Of a DNA stretch of 64,000 nt, positions 12,027-23,116 are shown piece by piece. Below the pieces are notes generated by a model. The model was not told the DNA's origin and did not search any database. It saw only the letters and a list, made by a program, of their open reading frames with translations. Both the position numbers and the translations under genes were made by a program. The DNA is taken from assembly GCA_965153355.1 (NCBI GenBank), contig OZ231127.1, forward strand, positions 46,872,001 through 46,936,000, in the 5' to 3' direction. Every line of letters starts with the position of its first letter. Positions within the stretch are counted from its first letter, which is position 1. Origin of the DNA: Flaccisagitta enflata (taxonomy: Eukaryota > Chaetognatha > Sagittoidea > Aphragmophora).

Positions 12027-12123
12027 AAGGAAGAGAGTGTTGAGACAGAGACAAATGGAATGTAAAGATTAAAAACGTTCATAAGAAACTTTCAACAGGC
12101 TGAATCCATGAGCTTGTCAGTTG

Positions 12124-12278
<155 letters not shown>

Positions 12279-12299
12279 CAAGAAGCTTTGTAGCAATTG

Positions 12300-13300
12300 T
12301 CTAAAGATCAATAAAATTGATGCCAATTAATGAATTAACAAGATTGATTCATAATTCATTTTCAGGTAAGTTGGGGCGGAGGAGAAGGGGGACAATTCGA
12401 AAGATAAAAGATCAAGTCCAACAGGGCAGCAGTCGAGTGCTCCAAATTCCCATTGCATAGATGATTATGTTGGTTAATTAATACATAATTTCATTTTTTT
12501 TTATAATTTAACTAAAAAGGCAATAATTCAAAGAAGTTCCAGATGGGCTGATAGATGGACCGACAGACGACCCAACCGACTTACCAACAGACCGACAGTC
12601 CTACGTGTAGAATGGCATGCACACGACTGAGAATGCGTAGGATAGACCGTGACTGCCACTTGTTCATGAGCAAAATATCCATCAGGGATTTCGAGCAATG
12701 AATGATCATTCTTAAAGCATAAAGAGAGTTGAATGGCGAAGCTAATTAATGGACAAATTTTAGCGTATTTCAATTACATAAGCGCTCGAGCCAACAATCA
12801 GAGTAGACTTAACAATTTTGAAAAAAAAAACAACATTTTACACTAGCATTGAGTACAATTTCCCTTCCTAACAAAAAAAGAAATAAACAAAATGAGCTGG
12901 GGGAAAAACGAAAGTATATACGTAAGTAGATATCTATAAAATTGATTTTGATCAGTATGTTTAGGTGTGTCGCGTGTGTCGCGTGTGTCGCTGTTTTTAT
13001 GAAAAAAAGTAAATTTGATCAGTATGTCTACGCATGGCAATTGCGTGTTATAAAAAGTCAAATTTTAATCAGTATGTTTAGAAATGCCAAGGGCATGTTT
13101 TGAATAGAAAATTTTGTACAGTAGTTTTATTCATATATCTAGCCTCTGGGCACGTCAAGGTGATGATTCAGATGGATGTCAAATCGACATCTGATTGAGC
13201 GAAATTGACGTAATTCGCCGATCCAACGCAGTTTTTCCTCGCAGCCAAAATGCAATACACCTGAAAAAAAAATGCAAAAAAAAAAAATAATGAAAAACAA
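12300..13300. other. AT-rich intergenic DNA with decayed H fragments
   Basis: Two weak GACCGACAGACG fragments (12,555-12,640 and, just beyond, 13,310-13,460) and a TGTGTCGCG triplication at 12,966. No gene. Confidence 0.4.
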
Positions 13301-13704
13301 GGAATCAGACCGTATACACTCCACACCGCGGACGGCTGGACAGGGGCAGTATAGCAAAATAAAACCGCTCACATGTCGAATAAAGTTACTAACCGATGGA
13401 CGGACCGACCGACAGACTGACCGAAAGACCGACACAGCAAGTTCTACAGTCGAGTAACTAACATCGTCAGTAACCCTGTTAGTAACTAGGTCCTAATTAA
13501 TTTCGAGATGTACCTTTTCAGAAAGGAACATGAACCACGAAGTTACTTAATACGGAAGTTGATGTCTTGAATTGGACCTACCTTTTCATGTACCACAAAT
13601 TACTGAATTTGGAATTTGGAGCATGTTTTAGACATGCCTTTTCAGCAATGACTGAATTTGGAGATTGATGTCTTGAATAAGACTTCGCATTTCAGTGAAA
13701 AATA

Positions 13705-14291
13705 CAGTAGATCTCGTCTTGAGATAACGGGGGCAAGCACTATAGAAGAACAAATGAAACTAGAGGGCTGATATTTGGAATATAACTTATTCAATCAATG
13801 CTTTTGTCCCTGATTTTTTTTGGTTGCTATGGAAACCAAAATTATTTTTTCAAACATTTATAACTACTAGAATATAAATATTTTGATAAATATTATCAGG
13901 GAACATTGCTCAGAATAAAATTTGCTACAACTTTCCTACAGTAAGTTCTGTAAGAATATTGCTCGTTTGGTCGTTGCCAGGGGGCATCGCACATAGCAAA
14001 CACTAAATGATGCTCCTTAGCAACTGCCAAATGAACAATATTCTTACAGAACATACTGTGGGAAATTTGCAGCAAATTTGATTAAAAATAATTTTGGTTT
14101 CCATAGCAAAAATTTCTCAAAATATTGATACTGTAGTGTAAATGCATGGAAATGCGTTTCCATGGCAGCCAACTATCATGGGCAATAAATTGTCATTTTA
14201 TTAATCTATATTTCAAATATCAATCTCCTGGCTTCGTTCGTTTTCCTACAATGCATGCCCCCGTTATCTCAAGTGTAGACAAGATCTACTG
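13705..14291. mobile_element. 587-bp Tc1/mariner-like MITE (copy 1)
   Basis: Flanked by TA. Its TIRs begin CAGTAGATC(T) and continue to AACGGGGGCA. The interior has TTGCTATGGAAACCA and TTCTGTAAGAATATTGCTCG. It is homologous to 32,010-32,562. Confidence 0.8.
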
Positions 14292-15008
14292 TATTTCAAC
14301 GGATTTTTTTCCAGCAAGTAAGACCGTCCTAAAACACAAAGTAAAATATTATCTTTTAATTTGTCAGCAAAATGAGCGACAGTAACATACCTTTTCAGTG
14401 AGGAACATGTGCCAAGAAATGGTTAAATTAAGAGGTAGATGGTTTAAATTCGGTACACCCTTTTTGTCATGAACATGAGCCAAAAAGACTATTCTGGAGG
14501 TTGATATTTTAACTGACCTTTTCAGTGAGGAATATGTACCATGAAATAAGTGAATTTTTTGATCGATGTCATAAATTAATTTGATTTACCTTTTCAGTGA
14601 GGAACATGTACCAAGAAATGACGGAATTTGGAGGTTGATGTCTTTTTGTTTGCCGAATACGTTGTTCTGCCTCCGATTGAGTGGGTAAACTGCAAATCAC
14701 GGGGCAAGGAAGGGGGGGAGTTGGTGGATTGAGTGATTTGATGATTGATCCAACAAATGATCAATCTTCAGCTGTATTTATCGATGTATCGATAGATAGA
14801 TAGAGAAATAGTTAGCTTGATGAAAACATTCATAAGTAGATAGATAGGTAGATACTGTACATTTAGATATAGATAGATAGATAGATAAACAGATATAAAG
14901 ATAGATGGATGGATACATACAAAGATTGATAGATAGGAAAAATGATGGATAGATATGTAACACATGTCCAACAATTAGGCGGAAAAATACTTAAGTATTT
15001 TGAACATG

Positions 15009-15189
15009 AACAATGCAACACCTATAAGTCGCGTGCGAGATTAACATTTAGAATGACTTCAAAGTGACTTAGAATGACTTATTATACTCTTAAATGACCT
15101 AAAATGTCTTAAAGGAATGAAATTGAAAAAAAAAAAGTAGAAGACCGACCAACCAACGGATGGACGAACTGATAAAGCGGGGTGTAGAG
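15009..15189 (+). mobile_element. H element, AAATGACT subtype, interrupted before its hairpin
   Basis: ACACCTATAAGTCGCGTGCG, AAAATGACT units and GCGGGGTGTAGAG. The last 102 bp (15,088-15,189) are repeated exactly at 17,652-17,753, after which the missing end GTCGCGCAACTAAAAA follows. Confidence 0.7.
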
Positions 15190-17650
15190 GCTTTTCAGAC
15201 CTTGGGTTTGTTAGTCCTAAAGCAATTGGCCTAAGAGGGTTAGATAGTCCTAAGTTAAGAGGTCTATTAATCCTATAAGCAACTTGGATGTTGAGTCTAT
15301 TAGTTCTAAGGTCCATTAGTCCTAAAAAAATTTTTAGGTCTTCTAGTCCTAAGGGAGGGGTTTTATAGTCCTAAAGACAATCTTTATCATGACTGACACT
15401 GATCTGGTTGAATATCAGTAGGACTAGTAGACCTTCCCCTCAGTACCACCAAGGGTTTACTAGTCCTAAGAAGCAAAGTGACTTCATGGTTTTAGGACAA
15501 GTAAACCCTGCAACAGGGTTTGCTAGTCCTAGATACTTGATTTGCCCTTTTTTGCTAAGGTCTAATCAGGGCTCGGCAAAATTTTTGGCTGCCTACAAGC
15601 TAGATTTTTCAATACTTCCTGCCTACAAAATCTAAGCACGAATGTCTCAATATAAGCGTATTAAAAAAATTTACTTAATTATTGGAAAAAAGTTGAATTA
15701 AGTAATTCGACTTTTTTTTTAAACGTAGGAGAAATAAAGTTTTCCATTTTTCGGTTTGGGCAATTTTACTTAAGTTGTGCCATTTTCAGGGCTGGGGTAT
15801 ACATTTTTTTTCCTTAATCTCAATTTTTGGTCTTAGCATGTAACAAGAGGAAAAGGAAGTGAACATGTTGTAAAATTGTCTAATGACTTTTATGAAGATA
15901 GAAAAAATAGAGAGAGAGAGAGAGAAAGAGAGAGAGAGTCACACACACGCACACACACACACACACACATGCACACACACACACTCAGACAAAACGACAA
16001 GGAAAAAAAAAAACACAGATTGAATAACAACATACAATCAACCCAGACATCATGAGATACTGAAAAAACAAGCATGAAAAAAACTCCATTTACATTTTTT
16101 TTCAGTCGTGATTAGCCCGCCCCTTTATTAGTCTACAATAACAGAAGTTTCAATATCTCTTGTTGGTAGCAGCATAAAAGTAAAAATAAGGTTTTGCAAC
16201 TACATATCTTAAGAAACATTTTTTTGCATTAGATTCCTTGTTTTTTTTCTCTTTCTCATGGTTTTTTCTTGCTGCCTTCAAAATCATCTTGCTGCCTACA
16301 AGCAGTGCTTGCGTGCTTGGGCACTTTACTGTACCCTTGGTCTAATAGACCCTTAGCCAGGGTCTATTAGTCCTAATAGGGAGATCAACTTACAAATGCA
16401 GAATTTGTTTATTAGGACTAATAAACCCTCTAACAGGGTTTACTAGTCCTAACTACTTGATTTGCCCCTTCTTGCTTAGGACTAGTGGACCATTAGCCAG
16501 GATCTGTTAGTCCTAATGAGGAGATTAACCTATAAGTACAAAATATCCATATTAGGAGTAGTGCAAAATCTCCATATCAGGACTAGTAAACCCTGTGACA
16601 GGGTTTACTAGTCCTAAAAACTTGATTTGCCTCTTCTTGCTTAGGACTACTAGATGCTTGGCCAGGGTCTATTAGTCCTAATAAGGAGATCATCTTACAA
16701 GTACAAAATCTCCATATTAGGACTATTAAACCTTGCGACAGGGTTTACTAGTCCTAAATATTTGATTTGCCTATTCTAGCTCAGGACCACTAGACCCTTA
16801 GCTAGGGTCTACTAGTTCTAAAGAGGAGATCATTTTACAAGTACAAAAGCAATATCAATTGTCAGTTAGGCTAGAAGACCTTCGCCCTTAGGACTAGTTG
16901 ACCTTTTTGTTAGGTCTATCAGACCCTCCTTATTCATTCCCTTTAGGACTAGTGGACCCTTATGTTAGGTGTATAAGACCTTCCTCATTCATTCCCTTCA
17001 GGACTAGTCGACTTTGTCAATAGGACTAGTAAACCCTAGTACTTATAGACTCTAAGTCTACTAGACCTTAGGACAGTTAAACCCTAGGAGAGTAAAACCC
17101 TAGGACAAAGTATCTTAGACCGTACCCATCACTGATATAGACTCCGTAGTTGGGAAAAAAGTCGAAGTCAGTCTTCGACTTTTTGACATATTTGAGACAA
17201 ACATGCACGTGACTCTACACCTTGGTCTGTCGGTTAACCCTGTTACAGGGTTTACTGGACCTAAATTCTTGATTTGCCCCTTCTTGCTTAGGACTAACAA
17301 ACCCTAAGCCAGGGTCTATTAGTCCTAATGTTATGACATGGTTTCCTAGTCCTAAAACCTTTTTTAAGCATAAATCAACTATCAGTTAGGACTAGTAGAC
17401 CTGCTCCCTTAGGCCTAGTCAACCTTAGAACTACCACACCTTAGTACTCAAAACCCCTTCTGTTAGGTCTATCAGACCCTCCTCATTCATTTCCTTTAGG
17501 ACTAGTCGGCCCTGTCAGTTAGGACTAGTAAACCCTAGTACTTATAGACTCTAGGTCTAATAGACCTTAGGACAGTTAAACCCTAGGACAATAAAACCCT
17601 AGTAAAAAGTATCTTAGGCCTACTAGACCGTACCCATCATCATCAGCATC
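15190..17650 (+). repeat. Palindromic AGTCCTAA tandem array
   Basis: Units of about 190-240 bp each contain AGGACTAGTAAACCCTGT facing ACAGGGTTTACTAGTCCT, plus CTTGATTTGCCC and GGAGATCA blocks. A hAT element interrupts the array at 15,567-16,338. It is bounded by the exact 102-bp repeat at 15,088 and 17,652. No coding. Confidence 0.75.
15567..16338. mobile_element. hAT-like element with 8-bp TSD, inserted in the AGTCCTAA array
   Basis: Starts CAGGGCTCGGCAAAATTTTT, ends TTTACTGTACCCTT, and is flanked by GGTCTAAT on both sides. The tandem array resumes exactly after the second GGTCTAAT. The TIR match is weak beyond the first bases. The interior includes GCTGCCTACAAGC near both ends. Confidence 0.65.
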
Positions 17651-17651
17651 A

Positions 17652-17768
17652 TCTTAAATGACCTAAAATGTCTTAAAGGAATGAAATTGAAAAAAAAAAA
17701 GTAGAAGACCGACCAACCAACGGATGGACGAACTGATAAAGCGGGGTGTAGAGTCGCGCAACTAAAAA
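17652..17768 (+). mobile_element. H element 3' part after the array
   Basis: An exact 102-bp duplicate of 15,088-15,189, followed by the terminal GTCGCGCAACTAAAAA. Confidence 0.7.
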
Positions 17769-17989
17769 CATACTTCTAGCTGGCGGAGCAAGATGAGAAT
17801 TTTACTGTAATACACTTGTTTTCTTTTAAGAACATCATTTTTCGGCCGAAGTCTTCATAAGAGATTGAGATAGCTACTAATAAAATAACTCCAATGTTCC
17901 TAATTCTGGAGCAATTTCAAGCTTTGATGTTCTTATAAACTAGGTTCTTATCAGAAAAACAAGGCCAACACCTGTAAGTCACGTGAGTA

Positions 17990-18270
17990 TATCATTCTGC
18001 ATATTCCGAAGAAGGAATAAAATCAAAGTTTGAAATGGGAAGGAAATCAAGGAAGGAAAATGAAAGATTAAGATTTAAGATTTTACACTTTTGCAGCAGT
18101 ACTAAAATGTAGATTTAGTTACTACAACTATTTCATACTATTTAAACCAAAATATAACTATATAGGGGGTATATGGGGAAGAAAATCAACTGTACTTCGA
18201 CCCCGCGGGGAAGAAAATCGAAGGACCAGGGGGGGGAAAGAAATCAAAGGTCGTGCAACTATATACACCC
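17990..18270. mobile_element. MULE-like MITE, second copy, inserted in an H element
   Basis: Shares GGGGAAGAAAATC, TACAC(C/A)CCCTG and TACTATTTAAACC with 49,127-49,441. It separates the 5' part of an H copy (17,955-17,985, CCTGTAAGTCACGTG) from the rest (from 18,271, CTGATAAGTCGTGTG), apparently with a diverged target duplication. Confidence 0.6.
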
Positions 18271-18562
18271 CTGATAAGTCGTGTGCGGGACACCAGTAAC
18301 ACAAGATGACTTTTATTGACTCAAGATGACTTAAAATGACCAAGACGACTTCCATTGACTTAAACAGACATAAAATGACTGAAACGACTACTTTGACCTA
18401 TTTGACCTACTTAATAACTTGAATGACTTAGAATAACTTAGAATGACTTAGAATGGCTAGATATGACTTAAAGTAGTATAAAAAAGTAAAGTGTGACGGA
18501 CGGACAACGGACCGACGGACCAGCAAAGCGGGTTATAGAGTCATGAGCAAGCGACTAAAAAA
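18271..18562 (+). mobile_element. H element, AAATGACT subtype, 3' part
   Basis: AAGTCGTGTGCGGGAC, AAGATGACTT units, GGACGGACAACGGACCGACG, then AGTCATGAGCAAGCGACT and AAAAA. The matching 5' end is at 17,955-17,985, across the MULE-like insertion. Confidence 0.6.
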
Positions 18563-18648
18563 GTGTAGCCTAAAAGTATTGGGACCCCTCAGTCCAAATT
18601 TCATCACACTCGTCCAACTAGACGTGTGGTTTTCATACTTACTATACA

Positions 18649-18950
18649 CAGTCTATGGATGTTTCGGTATTTACGCAGATATGTCAGCAGTTTGGCATAT
18701 CTCAACCCCTTGAGATCACTCAATCTGGGATATTTCAACCCGTTGAGATCTCTCATTCTGGCACATTTCAACGCGTTGAGATCTCTTATTCTACTGAGAT
18801 AAATCTTGGACATGAGAGATCTCAACATGTTGAAATGTACTTAGAATGAGAGAGATATATGGTTTAAATATCCCAGAATTGATGATCTCTAGGGGTTGAG
18901 ATATGCCAAGCTGCTGACATATCTACAAATAGCGTTTTGTCCACAGACTG
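18649..18950. mobile_element. ~300-bp fold-back element
   Basis: CAGTCTATGGA at the left and TCCACAGACTG at the right. Arms carry GATATGTCAGCAG and AACCCCT(T)GAGAT in inverted order, with internal TTGAGATCTCTCATTCT units. TA follows the right end. Confidence 0.55.
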
Positions 18951-18993
18951 TACAGGAGTGTTTTTCCGCCTAAACGTTGGACATGTGTTCGAC

Positions 18994-19067
<74 letters not shown>
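18994..19067 (+). repeat. (GATA)n microsatellite
   Basis: About 18 GATA units directly outside the right TIR of the 4.0-kb insert; degenerate GATA repeats also precede its left TIR (14,785-14,955). Confidence 0.9.
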
Positions 19068-19068
<1 letters not shown>

Positions 19069-19675
19069 TAGATAGACAGCTATTGTTATACCCGAGTGAT
19101 TCTAGCCATAGATTGTAGACCAAGTTTGTCTTTTCCACGACGAGCCTTCCGTGTTTTTCTGTGTCTTCGGCTTGAAAGAATTGCTTTAGTCTCAGGACCT
19201 CAAGAGGTCGCAAAAGTGAAACCATCGTAGTCTGCAAGGCAAAAGATTGGCTTTAGTCTCAGAACTTTGGGAGGTCGCCAAAGTAGAATCATCGTAGTCC
19301 GTAAGGCAAAAGATTGCTTCTTTCTCAAGACTTCAAGAGGCCACAAAGGTGGAAATATTGTTGTTTGCAAGGCAAAAGAATGGCTTTAGTCTCAGGACTT
19401 CGAGAGGCCGCAGTAGTGGTATCATCTTGCTCTGCAAGTCAAAACCCAAAACATGGTTTTGATACAAACTGTAACACCGATAGTAGTTAAAAATCCATTC
19501 AAAATAGGCATATTTCGTGTATTCACACCATTTCATCTGATGAACAACCAACGCTCCTCGCGGAGTCTGAATGATACAGGCGAGGAGTAAATAAACAAGT
19601 GACGCGGGGTCGTATGTCGTTGCGGACGAGGGCAGGGGGCGTCCTGCCCCATCCATGTCCCCATACACTATGCTA

Positions 19676-19830
19676 CACCGACAAGGCCGGATACCTGGCC
19701 CAATACCGGTGCGGACGGGTGAGCAGGGGCGGAAATGCGCGTTTTCACGCTTTTCGCGGACCGACGGACCAATGGACCAAACGGACGGACAAGGCTCTTA
19801 TAGAGTTGCGTGTCGCAGCTGAAATAAATC
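19676..19830 (+). mobile_element. H element (GTTGCG stem)
   Basis: GACAAGGCCGGATACCTGGC, GGTGCGGACGGGTGAGCAGG, a GACGGACCAATGG core, then GAGTTGCGTGTCGCAGCT. A related fragment lies just upstream (19,600-19,675) and another 3' part at 19,868-19,940. Confidence 0.6.
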
Positions 19831-20221
19831 TAAAATCTCATTTCCACGCTGCTACAAACTCATGTCCACCGTCAAACGACAAACGGACCAGCTTAGCAGA
19901 TGGACAAAGCTATCTTATAAGTTGCGTGTCATAACTAAAAGAAAAAAACGAAGAGAGACAAAAAAACAAAAGTCAGAAGATGAATGAACAAAAGACAAAT
20001 AAACAAATGGACAAAAAAAAGCTATAACAACAAAAACAAAAAAAACAACAACAAAATGCTAACAAAAACAAAAATTCAGAGATAAACTGGCAGAATGGAA
20101 ACCATAAAAACAACTCTATTGAATAGTTTTTTAAGAAAAATAACAAAAATACATCCAGACAAAAAAAAAATGATCTCATCAACACAAAAAAAGACTCACT
20201 TTGAGCAGTGAGTTAATTCAC

Positions 20222-20329
20222 CTTTCTTTTTTTCTTCATGTATTTGATGCATTCAGCGGTGAGGAATTCGTTCCAATCTATGGTCCCGCTGCAATTCCCA
20301 TCCAGGCACTTCCCATCAAGGCACAAAAA
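20222..20329 (-). CDS. PHF24: PHF24-like exon d: EF-hand-like loop
   Basis: A 36-codon exon, acceptor TGATTCTCAG, donor AAG/GTGAAT. It encodes a calcium-loop-like segment (LDGKCLDGNCSGTIDWNEFL) and then a basic tail, YMKKKRK. The DGNCSGTIDWNEF stretch carries the Gly-x-Ile-Asp and final Glu pattern of an EF-hand, but its early loop positions are Cys/Gly-rich, so calcium binding is doubtful. Coding continues beyond the donor, but the next exon was not found in the repeat-rich DNA to the left. Confidence 0.75.
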
Positions 20330-22723
20330 CTGAGAATCAATCGTTACGATAATACATATATCAAAGATTATTATCAAATATTAGCGTAGTATTTGTAGAC
20401 GAGCATTTACGGGCGTTCCTTTTTTACGCGGCCCAACCCAAGTACAGTGGAGCACCGCTAGAGCGCACCCGTTAATAAGGCATGCCCAAGTACATGCGTC
20501 CTGTTTCATCATATAACTCCTTCATCCTGCCCAGTGCCCACTCTTGCGCGACTTGGGTAGCTAACGAATACGCAATTTGACCAGTCAAAATGATTTGTAA
20601 CAATATATTTTTTCTTATCTATACATAGATCTTTTATTGAGATAAGGGATTTATGGTGGACTATCATCAGTTTTTAGTCGCGGACTAGCGACTCTGTCAG
20701 AATCCTTGTCCGTCCGTCCGTCCGTCAGTCATTAATCCCGTCCGTCATCGTCCGTCCGTCCCGTCGGGTTCCATCCGTCAGTCCATCCGAAAATCAGTCC
20801 ATTACGTATATTCTAATATTATACAGATGACACATCTAGTTGCCCGATCGGGCTTGTTTATTGAGATAAGGGATTTATGGTGGGTAATCATCAATTTTTT
20901 GCAGAGAAAAGCATTTTTCTGTACGATATACTTAAGAGAAGTGAAAAGAAAGAATGCAAAATTGATGGATTTTGTACAAAAATTGATTCTTGTGCATTGA
21001 CATGACTCGCGTAAAAAAACAACTCTGCCTCTGAATGCAAAATTTTGCATTTTGAAAAACATAGCATCAGTCTAAACAGTTTTGAGAAACAGGCCATGTT
21101 CTTAGATATGCAAAATTTTGCATTTAGAAAGAGATTCGTTTTTTTTACGTGGCAACATCTACACTCTTTATTTTTTTTAAGGACCAGTAAATTTTTTTTG
21201 AGCCTCGGATGTCCTTAAATTTATCAAGAATTTAGGCTGGGAAATGTTCTTAAAATGTCCTTAATTTTTTCTTTGCAAGGCAAGTATCTAACTATTGTCA
21301 AATTAACTATATTTAACTGAAATAAAATAAAATAAAATAAAAAATAAAATAGATATGACAAATAAAATAAAAAATAAAATAGATATGACAAATTGGTTTT
21401 GAAAGAAAATGATTTTCAAACCTAAAACTATATCAACAATTTGCTGGAGCCGAATTTTGAGAATCTCACTTGAGAAGATTTTTTGCTGGGAATCTTTTCA
21501 GGGCTGAATGTAATGTCCTTAAAATGTCATGGTACATTTAAATCTAGCCTCCAATCCTCCTCATTCTTACAGCCTTACTCCTGATAAAAGAGTGTAATGT
21601 TTTCATTGCAATTCGTTTAAAGGAATTTATGTTGTCCACTGAGTATGCCAGGACTTGATCGATGCGTGATCGCTACCATTGATCAGTTAACCTTTTGTTA
21701 CCTTGTCCTTATTGTAATATTTTGGTTGTGGTGTAATATTGTCCTGCTCATGGAGTAATATGCATGCATAAGACTTGAGTTTTGGTTTTTTTTTCCTGCA
21801 TTGCGGCATATTCCATAATAGGACAGTGTGATTTGTCAAATTTGGCGGTGTTCTTCACCGCGACTTACGTAGTCTTCATCCTGTTTCTGCATCCATGACG
21901 GCATTTCCGTTTTCATGTCGGTCAAATATCGTTTCTTGCGGTATCCCATCCACTAAGAAATGAACAAACACGCCTTTTCGTTTTTTGTTTGTTAAGTGGC
22001 CAAGTGGATGATTGAATAAATGGATGAATGAAAGAATGGATGAATGGATGAATGGATGAACGGATAAACGGATGAACGGATGAACGGATGAACGGACGAA
22101 TGATGAAACCACGAGAATTGAGGTCACTGTTGGAAACAAGTTGTCACAGACTTTTACAGAAGTATCCTCCGATCGAAATAAAATTCATTCATTCGTTTAA
22201 TTAGATCTTATGTTTTTTAAAATTTCAGATTGATTCCTTTTAACGCGGTCACTTCAAGATGACTCGTGTGGCCTTAGACCATGGATCAAAATTTAGACAA
22301 AAGACGTTCGACGAAATACGGCGTCGAATTTATACTTTTGCTAAATGGAAAACTAGGAGTGATGCGCGTAGTAACTAGTCAGTGAGGGCTCACAAGGCCT
22401 TCCTCCATATTTTTCAGTTTGGGTATAGTAAGGGCTATTGTTCCACCTATCATACTTCAATCTGGTTCAGTACGGTGTGTTACTATTAGGATGAAAATAA
22501 GAGGGCCAGGTTGCGACGGACGAGCCAACCAGCGGACCCCTGAACAAAATACAAATCGAGCACTTGTCGTTATATCACCTGTTCGAATGTAACTTCGTGA
22601 TCTAGAGTTAATTTCTCAAATTCTTCGATAATTTCCATCGTTTCCTCAGTCGTCAAGACGTCATCTGCAAAGTCATCCTATGTTTGCATGTGTGTGTGTG
22701 GGGGGGGGGGTATGCGTGCGCGT

Positions 22724-22759
<36 letters not shown>

Positions 22760-23082
22760 AAGGTGCAATCATACGGACGCGGTATTCCAATACGACGGCG
22801 ACAACAACAGCAACGCAGCAACAACAACAACAACAGCAACAGCAGCAACAGCAACAACAACACTTAACAACAACAACAACAGCAACAACAACAGCAAACA
22901 CATGACATCAACAGCAGCAACAGCGACAGCAGCAAAAACAACAACAACAGCAACAGCAGCAATAGCAACAGACAACAGCAACAGCAGCAACAACAACAAC
23001 AGCAACAACCAGCAGCAGCAACAACAACTTGTAACCACGACAACGACAGCAACGACAACAACAATATGCCAGCAGCATCAGT

Positions 23083-23116
<34 letters not shown>

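Larger units (their letters stand above)
14959..18989. mobile_element. 4.0-kb TIR-bounded insert in a GATA array
   Basis: Left end AACACATGTCCAACAATTAG then GCGGAAAAA; right end (inverted) AACACATGTCCAACGTTTAG then GCGGAAAAA. GATA repeats lie on both outer sides (14,785-14,955 and 18,991-19,067), so it looks like an insertion into one microsatellite. Contents: H copies, a palindromic AGTCCTAA array, a hAT element, a MULE-like MITE and a fold-back element. No transposase. Confidence 0.65.
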
